Virus record (IMG/VR): IMGVR_UViG_3300021197_000610
Coordinates: 1-56,729 of that record
DNA from: a virus
Reading direction: 5' to 3' (one strand)
Length of the DNA stretch: 56,729 nucleotides
Shown: positions 49,540-56,729 of the stretch, in pieces
Layout: every line of letters starts with the position of its first letter
Position numbering within the stretch: position 1 is the first letter of the stretch
Made by a program: the position numbers and the translations under genes
Notes under the pieces: generated by a model
Databases searched by the model: none
Seen by the model: only the letters and a program-made list of their open reading frames with translations
Told to the model about the DNA's origin: nothing

Positions 49540-50309
49540 AAATACTGGTTACTGGTCACAAAGGTTTCATTGGTCAGAATATGGTCAATGCTTTGAAAGA
49601 TAAACATGAAATTTCTACTTACGAGTTTGGTAATCAATACCCAATAATAGACGGACTTGATTGGGTAGTACACTTAGGAGCAGTAAGCTCTACTACAGAG
49701 CAAGACATACGTAAGATAACAGTACAGAACATTGAGTCCTCTATTTATTTGTACGAAGACTGTATAGAAAAAGGTGTAAATTTTCAGTTTGCTAGTAGTG
49801 CTTCTGTATATGGTTTAGAGTCTGGATTTAAAGAAAGCTGTCCTCTTAATCCTCAAAACCACTATGCTAGAAGCAAAGCTTTATTTGAAAAGTATGTCGA
49901 GTATCGTAAAGCTCCTATAATAACTCAAATATTTAGATACTTTAATGTGTATGGTGATCATGAAGATCACAAAAAAGATCAAGCCAGTCCCTACACAAAG
50001 TTTAAAACACAGGCAAAAGAAACAGGTAGCATAAAACTATTTAAAAACTCCGAGTACTACTACAGAGATTTTATACACGTAGATAAAATAGTAGAATACC
50101 ATCAGAAATTTTTTGACGTAAAAGAGTCTGGTATTTGGAACATGGGAACAAGTAGAGAAAAAAGTTTTTACGAAGTTGCTATGGATATATGTAAAGAAAC
50201 AAAGGCAACTATTGAGTGGGTAGACATGCCAAAAAAATTAAAGAGCAGCTATCAAGATTTTACTAGGGCAAACACAGTTAAGCTCTGGCAAACTCTATCG
50301 TTGAGATAA
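49536..50309 (+). CDS. HldD-like NAD(P)-dependent sugar epimerase
   Basis: 257 residues. Rossmann start VTGHKGFIGQNM; LGAVSSTTEQD, FASSASVYG and YARSKALFEKY carry the Ser/Thr-Tyr-Lys catalytic set; FRYFNVYGDHEDHKKDQASP is nearly the HldD landmark (FNVYGxxExHK..MAS). HldD interconverts the two ADP-glycero-manno-heptose epimers. It is about 50 residues shorter than E. coli HldD (310), mostly at the C-terminus. Final gene of the cassette. Confidence 0.83.
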   Translation: MKILVTGHKGFIGQNMVNALKDKHEISTYEFGNQYPIIDGLDWVVHLGAVSSTTEQDIRKITVQNIESSIYLYEDCIEKGVNFQFASSASVYGLESGFKESCPLNPQNHYARSKALFEKYVEYRKAPIITQIFRYFNVYGDHEDHKKDQASPYTKFKTQAKETGSIKLFKNSEYYYRDFIHVDKIVEYHQKFFDVKESGIWNMGTSREKSFYEVAMDICKETKATIEWVDMPKKLKSSYQDFTRANTVKLWQTLSLR

Positions 50310-50319
50310 GGAATAAAAT

Positions 50320-53300
50320 ATGGCGGAAAATCCAGACGATCAAAACTATGATGCTTTTGAAGCTATTAGTGGTGGACCTAACACTATTACTGGCTCTTCA
50401 AACAGTGCTTTAGCTCAGAGGTCTCAAGCTCAGTCTAATATGGACAAGCATAATGCAGGTGTTAGTAGGCGTAAAAAAAGACGTAAGAAAAGAAGGGCTA
50501 GAGAAGCAGCAGCCGCCGCAGCCGCAGCCGCAGCAGAAGCTGCAGCAACAGATACTACTAACGATATAGCAGAAGAAACTGCTGAAGCTGTAGCTACTTG
50601 GACTATGCCAGAGGAAATAGAGTACCAAGCTACTATTGATGGTATTGGTGTACCTACTTGGGTAAATGAAGGGTATATAGATTCGTATGTAGCCTCAGCA
50701 AAACAAGGTCAGCCAAGAAAACCTAATATGCGGGAAATGATGGAGGCTCTTGCAGGTCAAAGTGTTGAGTCTTTGTATGCGTCTGGACAAGACTGGTCTG
50801 GTATTTCAACTATGGCCAGTAACCTTTTATATGGTACTGTAGGTTCTACTCAAGAAACTCGTAATTGGGATGTTATTATGGAGGCTGCAAAGACTCCTGG
50901 AACTAGCACTATTGATCCAGGAAGACTTGAAGCTGCTGCGTCATTAGCTACTGAACAAATGTATGGTGGTTATAATGTTCAATATGAACAGAGTGAAGGT
51001 ACAGATATATTAAAACTTTACTCTAACGCAAATGGTAATTTAATTACAACAATACAACCTAACAACAATGACTGGAATTTAAGAAATGGTAATGGTTTTG
51101 GTCGTATAAGAAGCTTTGGTATTAGGGGTGATATACTAGAGGTTGGATTACCTGAAAATATACAAGATAAATATAAAGTTTATTTTGATGCTTATGACGA
51201 TGTTTATGATCCTTGGTGGGATGACTACCAAGATTTAATGGGTGTAAATTTTCTTTCTGCATTTAAAGAAAAAGATCTACAGGTTGTAGATCAGACAATC
51301 AATACTAATACAAATAATCAAAATACAAATACAGCTAGCACAAATACAGGTGTTGTAGATACTGGAGCTATTCAAGATACTAGTGGTCAAACTACACAAG
51401 CTGTAAACGAAACCACATATACTCCTGATACTACTACAACTACGTTACCAGGTGTTAGCACAGGAAGTCAAAATTTAGGGAGTGCATCAACTGGCACTTA
51501 TCCACAAGCTAACCTTACTGGCACAATGCAGGTAGGTACACAGACAGGTAACTTATCGTCTACACCTGATTCTGTAACTACTATGAATAATTACACAGGC
51601 ACACCTGCATCTAATCTTACAGCACAATCACAACAAGGATTTGGTGGACAAGCTACTTATGCAAACCAGTTTGGTCAAGAAGTTACAGTAACAGAAGATG
51701 CTTCAGGGAATGCTCTAACTTATGTTCCTCCAGGATTTGATAAGGTGGGTGCTGCACAAGGTGGTGTTATGGCTATGAATGAGGGTGGGGATGTACAACT
51801 TGCTAGAAAATTTTTAGGCTTTGATGGACCTCCAAACCAACTTACTAATTTTTTGTCTGCAAATCCTGCAGCTGCGGCTCGTATGGGTAAATACCAACAG
51901 GCTATGTCTGGAATGGCACAAAACAGAGTTGGTGCACAAGAGGGTACTACTGGAACAAGTCTTGAAGATTTTCAAAGAATGCAGCAAAATCTTGTTACAC
52001 AAACCATGCAACCTATTCAGGGTGCTGTAAATTACTTACAGCCAAATCAAGCAGACTTTATAGGTCAAGATGCAGGTAAAGTTTATGATGTAGCAAACAT
52101 GGCAGATGCTGCAACTGCAGGAACTGTTTCTCAAGTTGGTGTACCAAAACTTCCTGACAATGTAGCAACAATGACTCCTGACAAATCTTATACCGAGGTA
52201 AAAAAACAAACTGACGATCTTACCGCCCAGACTGGTGATCCTACTAGGACAGTTACAGGACAGACATCAACTAGCTCTATGGTAGGAAATTTAGATCCTA
52301 AAACAAGTCAGTCTGTAGATGTAACTGGTGCTCCTACTCGTACTCTTCAAACAGGACCACAAGGAGAAGTGATAAGTGGCTCTGCTGTAGACCAAGGTCA
52401 GGTAGCAGGTGCATTTGGAACTGGTGAAGTACAAGCTGCTTCTATGCAAGACGAGTTAGCAACTCTAATGCAGCAGTTTGAAGGTGGTAACACACCTGCA
52501 TGGGCTGCAGGATCTATGCGTAAAGCTACTGCAATAATGGCAGAACGTGGTATCGGTGCATCTAGCATGGCAGGTCAAGCTATCGTACAAGCTGCTATGG
52601 AAGCTGCTCTACCTATTGCTCAAATTGATACTGCTAATAAACAACAAACAGCTTTGTTTAAAGCAGAACAGAGAGCTAAGTTCTTAGGTCAAGAGTTTGA
52701 TCAAGAGTTTCAAACTAGGGTAATGAATGCTGCTAAAGTTTCTGAGATTGCTAACCTGCAATTTAGTGCGGATCAGCAGATTGCCTTAGAAAACTCTCGT
52801 GCTGCAAACACCATGAACCTTCAAAACTTAAACAATAGGCAAGCTCTTGTTCTAGCCGAAGCTGCTTCGTTATCTCAACTAGATGTAACTAACTTAAACA
52901 ACCGTCAGCAAGCTCAAGTAGCCAATGCACAAAGTTTTTTACAGATGGATATGGCTAGCTTATCCAATGAACAGCAGACTGAAATGTTTAAGACCCAATC
53001 AAATATACAGGCAATACTTTCAGACCAAGCTGCTGTTAATGCTTCAGAACAATTTAATGCCACTAGTGAAAATCAAACAGATCAATTCTTTGCAAACTTA
53101 ACTTCAAATGTAGGACAGTTTAATGCATCTCAATCAAATGCAATGGATCAGTTTAACATAAACACAGTAAATGCTTTAAGACAGTTTAATGCTGAAACAC
53201 AAAATCAACGAGACATGTTTAATGCTCAGAATGGTCTTGTCGTAGCACAGGCAAATGCTCAGTGGAGACAGAATTTAGCTACACTAAACAATGCTGCACA

Positions 53301-53574
53301 GAACGAAAGTAACATGGACTTTGCAAAAACTATTAATGCTTTAACTTCTAAGAATTTAGATGAGATTTGGCAACGTGAACGTGACAATATGAGCTTTGCA
53401 TTTACTTCTAGTGAGACAGCTATGGATAGAGCTTTAAGAATTGTACTTGCTGATAAGGAACTAGAGTCGGTTAGAACACAGCTTGCAGCACAAGAAGATG
53501 CGGCTCAGACTTCACTGATGTTTAGATTTTTATTTGGTACAGCTACCAAAGGTTTGCTAGGCGGTATAATATAG
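50320..53574 (+). CDS. Large virion protein with Arg/Lys-polyAla N-terminus and Gln/Asn coiled coil
   Basis: 1084 residues. Near residue 50 a basic cluster RRKKRRKKRRAR is followed by ten Ala, Glu, three Ala. A mid region is Thr/Gln-rich and disordered (NTNTNNQNTNTAS). MAMNEGGDVQLARKFLGF resembles the MNEGG motif of the 28348 protein. Residues from about 790 form long Gln/Asn coiled repeats (NLNNRQALVLAEAASL, NLNNRQQAQVANAQ; DQFNINTVNALRQFNAET). Likely an internal or tail-associated structural protein. No enzyme motif was seen. Confidence 0.68.
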   Translation: MAENPDDQNYDAFEAISGGPNTITGSSNSALAQRSQAQSNMDKHNAGVSRRKKRRKKRRAREAAAAAAAAAAEAAATDTTNDIAEETAEAVATWTMPEEIEYQATIDGIGVPTWVNEGYIDSYVASAKQGQPRKPNMREMMEALAGQSVESLYASGQDWSGISTMASNLLYGTVGSTQETRNWDVIMEAAKTPGTSTIDPGRLEAAASLATEQMYGGYNVQYEQSEGTDILKLYSNANGNLITTIQPNNNDWNLRNGNGFGRIRSFGIRGDILEVGLPENIQDKYKVYFDAYDDVYDPWWDDYQDLMGVNFLSAFKEKDLQVVDQTINTNTNNQNTNTASTNTGVVDTGAIQDTSGQTTQAVNETTYTPDTTTTTLPGVSTGSQNLGSASTGTYPQANLTGTMQVGTQTGNLSSTPDSVTTMNNYTGTPASNLTAQSQQGFGGQATYANQFGQEVTVTEDASGNALTYVPPGFDKVGAAQGGVMAMNEGGDVQLARKFLGFDGPPNQLTNFLSANPAAAARMGKYQQAMSGMAQNRVGAQEGTTGTSLEDFQRMQQNLVTQTMQPIQGAVNYLQPNQADFIGQDAGKVYDVANMADAATAGTVSQVGVPKLPDNVATMTPDKSYTEVKKQTDDLTAQTGDPTRTVTGQTSTSSMVGNLDPKTSQSVDVTGAPTRTLQTGPQGEVISGSAVDQGQVAGAFGTGEVQAASMQDELATLMQQFEGGNTPAWAAGSMRKATAIMAERGIGASSMAGQAIVQAAMEAALPIAQIDTANKQQTALFKAEQRAKFLGQEFDQEFQTRVMNAAKVSEIANLQFSADQQIALENSRAANTMNLQNLNNRQALVLAEAASLSQLDVTNLNNRQQAQVANAQSFLQMDMASLSNEQQTEMFKTQSNIQAILSDQAAVNASEQFNATSENQTDQFFANLTSNVGQFNASQSNAMDQFNINTVNALRQFNAETQNQRDMFNAQNGLVVAQANAQWRQNLATLNNAAQNESNMDFAKTINALTSKNLDEIWQRERDNMSFAFTSSETAMDRALRIVLADKELESVRTQLAAQEDAAQTSLMFRFLFGTATKGLLGGII

Positions 53575-53583
53575 GATAATAAG

Positions 53584-54333
53584 ATGAGTATATATAAAAA
53601 AGAAGTCCTCGATATGTATAGGAAAGCTTTAGATGCAGGGGGCACAGCATTATATGATGTAAGAAAAGCAGAGATGGCATCTCTTGGTTCTCAAACAGGT
53701 AAAATAGGTAAGATGCTTGATTCTACTATTGCTGAAACCCCTGCTAAAATGTTTAAGGCTATGGAAGATATTAATAAAATAGCTTCCGAACGTAAATTAC
53801 GTTTAGCTTCTATGAAAACAGAAGATGATGGTCTTATCGACATATCTCCAAGAGCAGAGGCAGGTGATCAAGTTCACATAGGTAAAGGCTTAGGGGCTAA
53901 GTTACCAGAATATCCTGAAGGTTTAACAAAAAAGAAAATAGAAGCTATCATTACAAAAGAGTCTAAGCTACGTAAAATAGATCCAACAATTGCTATAAAA
54001 TTATTTAGAGCTGAAGGTGCTACTTCTTACCAATCCCTAGTTAAAAAGGGTGATCAAAAGAAAGAGGGTGGTCGTGAGGCATCTTATGGACCGTTTCAAC
54101 TATACACAGGTGCAGGTCTAGGTAAAGAGTATCAAGATCAAACTGGAAGGATTCTTTCTGAGGACAACACTGTAGACGGTATTACCACTCAAATTCAGTT
54201 TGCTTTAGATATGGCAGTTGATAAGGGTTGGTCTCCTTGGTATGGAAGTCAGGCTGCAGGTATTGGTGCTAGAGATGGTCTAGATAGTGCCATAGCAATA
54301 TATAATTGGAGAGATACAAATGATGACATTTGA
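53584..54333 (+). CDS. Virion lysozyme/transglycosylase-domain protein
   Basis: 249 residues. The N-terminal 110 are helical; the C-terminal half has AIKLFRAEGATSYQS (probable catalytic Glu) and REASYGPFQLYTGAGLG, a pattern of virion-associated lysozyme-like domains, then QIQFALDMAVDKGWSPWYGS. It probably opens a local hole in peptidoglycan during DNA entry rather than causing final lysis, since the M15 endolysin does that. Overlaps the next gene by 14 bases. Confidence 0.75.
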   Translation: MSIYKKEVLDMYRKALDAGGTALYDVRKAEMASLGSQTGKIGKMLDSTIAETPAKMFKAMEDINKIASERKLRLASMKTEDDGLIDISPRAEAGDQVHIGKGLGAKLPEYPEGLTKKKIEAIITKESKLRKIDPTIAIKLFRAEGATSYQSLVKKGDQKKEGGREASYGPFQLYTGAGLGKEYQDQTGRILSEDNTVDGITTQIQFALDMAVDKGWSPWYGSQAAGIGARDGLDSAIAIYNWRDTNDDI

Positions 54334-54826
54334 GAGACCAATTCCCGGTCAATCACTAACAGCTGAACCCAAGAGCCAAGCTTTTGAAAGACCTCCAGAA
54401 ATATCTGATCCTGATGAGGCACTTGATTTACACCTAAGTAATCTTGCAGAGCCAGGTGCTATGGAAGATGCAGTATACTTTTTAGAATATGGACTTGATT
54501 TAGTTACTCTTGTCGAAGGTATACTTCGCAGTGCCGTAATGGAAGGTGTACATAATATTGACACTAGTCTTATTATAGCTCCTGCAATACATGAGACTAT
54601 TAAAAACTTTGCTGATGAGGCAGGTATAAGTTATGAAGAGGGCTTTACAAATGAACGTGAAGAAAAAGCTTTATCTTATAGACGTGATGTAGATGCAGCA
54701 GCAAAAATGCTTGAACGAGCTAAGAATGAAGGTAAACCAGAACCAGAACCTTTACCTGTCATGATGGCTGAAGAAGAGCCAATACAGGAAGAGCCAACTA
54801 AATCTGGCTTAATGGCGAGGGTGTAA
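54320..54826 (+). CDS. Acidic virion-cluster protein, 168 residues
   Basis: Starts at tandem ATGs (54320, 54323) inside the preceding gene. Acidic and helical (DEALDLHLSNLAEPGAMEDA, AVYFLEYGLDLVTLVEGIL) with a Glu/Pro-rich end (PEPEPLPVMMAEEEPIQEEP). No family recognised. Position between the lysozyme-domain and large virion genes suggests an internal virion or ejection protein. Confidence 0.6.
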   Translation: MMTFERPIPGQSLTAEPKSQAFERPPEISDPDEALDLHLSNLAEPGAMEDAVYFLEYGLDLVTLVEGILRSAVMEGVHNIDTSLIIAPAIHETIKNFADEAGISYEEGFTNEREEKALSYRRDVDAAAKMLERAKNEGKPEPEPLPVMMAEEEPIQEEPTKSGLMARV

Positions 54827-54828
54827 TT

Positions 54829-55800
54829 ATGGGTATTAGTTTTGTAGGGATGAAAGATTGGGTTGATCAAGCAGATGCGGCAGAGGCTCGAAGACAAGAA
54901 AATGCTGTTAAACTAATTGAATTAGATATGCGTTATGGTGGTGGGTCCAGTGGTTATGGACGTAGTGGCACTACTGCTACTGACACAGCAACTAGAAATG
55001 CTTTACTAAAACAAATTAATGACAGACTTCCAGACGATAGTAAGGTAGCTCCTCAACTTGTAGGTGCTGATTTAAAAACTATACAAGATTTTGATGCTGC
55101 TCAACAAAAACTTGCTGCGTTTTATGAAGAACAGGGTATGATTTACAGTCCAGAACAAGCTGAAAGTGATGTAGTAAGTCTTCACAGAGAGGTTATAGAG
55201 ACTGGAGGAAAACTTGATGTAGAGCAGATATATGCAATTCTAGGCATTGATGAAAGTATGGCAAAGGATGTAGTTTACGGTGGTAAGACTTATGAGGACA
55301 TTGCAAAAAGTCTTGCTACAAGTTCAGAAAGTGTTGGACTAGCTTTTCAAATGTCAGAGCCAGTAAAACCTGCCTCACTTGGAGAGCAAAGTCAGTTGAA
55401 AGAATTGTACATAGAGCAGCTAAGTCCTACTATAGAAACTGAGATAGCTCAGATTAATGGTAGAGCTTCTGAAGGTACTGCTAAAGAGGGTGACGAAGCA
55501 AGGGCTATAAAGTTAAATAGGGCTTTAGATGCTATAAGTGGTACAGCAAAAGATTATAGTTTAGCAGCTAGAATAGTTGGTCCTATGGCTGCAATTAGGT
55601 TAATGGAAACCAACCCAAGAATGAAAGCTTATAGTTATTTAATAAATAAAAATCTTAATTTTACAGCAGATGTAGAAGGGAGTGCAATGTTAAAAAGAGC
55701 TATAACTTCAGGACTACTTAGTGAAGGTGACACTTACTTTAGTAACGGTGCTCCAGGAATAATTACTGCTGAGATCATAGAAAAAGCACTTAAGGAATAA
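54829..55800 (+). CDS. Virion-cluster protein, 323 residues
   Basis: Helical with a Gly/Ser-rich flexible stretch near residue 40 (YGGGSSGYGRSGTTATDT). The N-terminus (VDQADAAEARRQENAVKLIE) looks like a coiled coil. No domain recognised. Two bases separate its upstream and three its downstream neighbour, so it belongs to the ejection-protein-like operon at the right end. Confidence 0.62.
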   Translation: MGISFVGMKDWVDQADAAEARRQENAVKLIELDMRYGGGSSGYGRSGTTATDTATRNALLKQINDRLPDDSKVAPQLVGADLKTIQDFDAAQQKLAAFYEEQGMIYSPEQAESDVVSLHREVIETGGKLDVEQIYAILGIDESMAKDVVYGGKTYEDIAKSLATSSESVGLAFQMSEPVKPASLGEQSQLKELYIEQLSPTIETEIAQINGRASEGTAKEGDEARAIKLNRALDAISGTAKDYSLAARIVGPMAAIRLMETNPRMKAYSYLINKNLNFTADVEGSAMLKRAITSGLLSEGDTYFSNGAPGIITAEIIEKALKE

Positions 55801-55802
55801 AA

Positions 55803-56729
55803 ATGGATGACAATCTTGTAAGCATGGGTCTAAAGGCAGCAGAAAAAACTGACAGTGGTTCTGATAATTTAGTACAAATGGGTTTAAATTCTAAAAGTTC
55901 TATGATGCCAAAGCCTCAAGAAAACTTTGAGGCTTATTCTATTATGAGTGAGCTAGAAAACATAGAACAAGACTCTTTAACAGAGAGAGCTATTTTAGAA
56001 AATAAAAATCTTGTACAGGGCATTCGTAATATTATGAAAGCTCGTTACAGTCCAGAGACTCGTAACAAGTTTAGCTTTGATGAAAAATACGACAGGACTA
56101 TGTCGGATTCAGACGTTATACAAGAATGGCAAAACTGGATGAGGTCACTTGCAGGTGGGCAGACAGTTACGACAGGTAATGACGTTGCGTGGTTTGCTAT
56201 GGCTGATGATGATCAAAGAGCTTTGATGGGAGCTTCTTTTGAGATTATGGACAAGATGCCAGGTATTTTTAATGATAACGTTACTTGGGGTGAAACTCTT
56301 GATGGTGTTCGAGACTATGCATGGGCAGGTATTTGGGACCCAAGTACCGTATTAGGTTTAGGTGTGGGTAGGTTGTTTGCCAAGAAAGTTTCAAAAGACC
56401 TAGTAGGAAAAAAAGTACGTGACACAGCTAGACAGGCATTTGAAGCTGCTATTAAAAGAGGCATGACAAAAGCTGAAGCAAGAGAAGTTAAACGTAAGGT
56501 TATTAAACAGGGCTTTCGTAAAGCTGCAATTAAACAAAACTTACCACCAGTAATTGCAGGTATGACTACTGACGCAGCCATTGCTGTAGGCACAGATCAA
56601 CTATATCAAGGACTTCGTATTGGTAGTGGTGTACAAGATCACAGAAGCTTACCTCAGTCTGCAGGTGCTGCGTTAGGTGTGATAGTAATGCCAGGACTAT
56701 TTGCAGGAACAAAGATGCTTGCAAAAGGA
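55803..56729 (+). CDS. N-terminal part of large virion protein (partial at right edge)
   Basis: Open from ATG at 55803 to the last base (309 codons), with no stop. The start contains a short repeat (NLVSMGLKAA, NLVQMGLNSK), then acidic and Trp-containing helices (EWQNWMRSLAGG), Gly-rich hydrophobic segments (DPSTVLGLGVGRLFAKKV and AGAALGVIVMPGLFAG) and strongly basic helices (KAEAREVKRKVIKQGFRK). Probable internal or ejected virion protein. It reads in the same frame into base 1, where another 426 residues follow. Confidence 0.72.
   Translation, partial: MDDNLVSMGLKAAEKTDSGSDNLVQMGLNSKSSMMPKPQENFEAYSIMSELENIEQDSLTERAILENKNLVQGIRNIMKARYSPETRNKFSFDEKYDRTMSDSDVIQEWQNWMRSLAGGQTVTTGNDVAWFAMADDDQRALMGASFEIMDKMPGIFNDNVTWGETLDGVRDYAWAGIWDPSTVLGLGVGRLFAKKVSKDLVGKKVRDTARQAFEAAIKRGMTKAEAREVKRKVIKQGFRKAAIKQNLPPVIAGMTTDAAIAVGTDQLYQGLRIGSGVQDHRSLPQSAGAALGVIVMPGLFAGTKMLAKG

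Noticed and set aside
1-56729. Phage RNA polymerase or T7-type promoters
   Set aside because: No single-subunit RNA polymerase motifs were seen in any long frame, and the repeated intergenic motif is a short palindrome next to sigma-70 boxes, not a T7-type 20-base promoter.

Overview
The window looks like the whole, or nearly whole, genome of a tailed marine-type phage with a short-tail (podovirus-like) gene set, probably infecting an alphaproteobacterium. It has one A-family DNA polymerase, a T7-like primase-helicase, nucleotide-scavenging genes, a P22-style portal with terminase, and a tail-tube/nozzle pair. There is no tape-measure or sheath gene. The host guess is inference: it rests on a DUF1127 gene, a family abundant in Alphaproteobacteria, and on resemblance of many small genes to those I recall from uncultured marine phages. 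No rRNA, tRNA, CRISPR array, insertion sequence or phage RNA polymerase gene was recognised, and the best promoters look like host sigma-70 sites.

Layout: genes diverge from an AT-rich non-coding region at about 17.5-18.8 kb. Everything from 17.5 kb down to 1.3 kb reads leftward. First come accessory genes (a metallopeptidase-like protein, a cysteine-rich zinc-binding-like protein, a helix-turn-helix protein). Then, behind an operator-bearing promoter at 12.7 kb, come a tyrosine recombinase, a chain of tiny overlapping genes, ThyX, primase-helicase, DNA polymerase, ssDNA-binding protein, a Cas4-like exonuclease, other nucleases, MazG, a class II ribonucleotide reductase and a DUF3310 protein. 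From 18.8 kb rightward come a lysis cassette (EF-hand membrane protein, M15 endolysin, coiled-coil membrane protein, u-spanin-like lipoprotein), a run of small basic or secreted proteins, DUF1127, terminase, portal, scaffold, capsid, tail and fibre genes, a sugar cassette, and large virion proteins. The last protein runs off the right edge and the first gene enters from the left edge in the same reading frame, which fits a circular or circularly permuted molecule.

The most unusual parts: (1) two putative tail-fibre or tip proteins with about 42 Cys in 529 residues and about 79 Cys in 825 residues; (2) a cassette with enzymes resembling four of the five functions of ADP-heptose synthesis (HldE kinase and HldE cytidylyltransferase as separate genes, GmhB, HldD), plus a heptosyltransferase-like enzyme, a carbamoyltransferase and a cupin; (3) a shared palindrome, TACTTWAAGTA, found at the start points of both the leftward replication promoter and the rightward late promoter, which suggests one regulator for both arms; (4) a DUF1127 gene whose ribosome site is buried in an 8-bp perfect hairpin behind its own promoter.

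How it may work together (inference): host RNA polymerase starts from the central region. The leftward arm supplies dNTPs and the replisome. The rightward arm builds the virion, remodels or decorates a surface glycan, and lyses the cell. All functional assignments come from reading motifs in the translated sequence; no database search was run.
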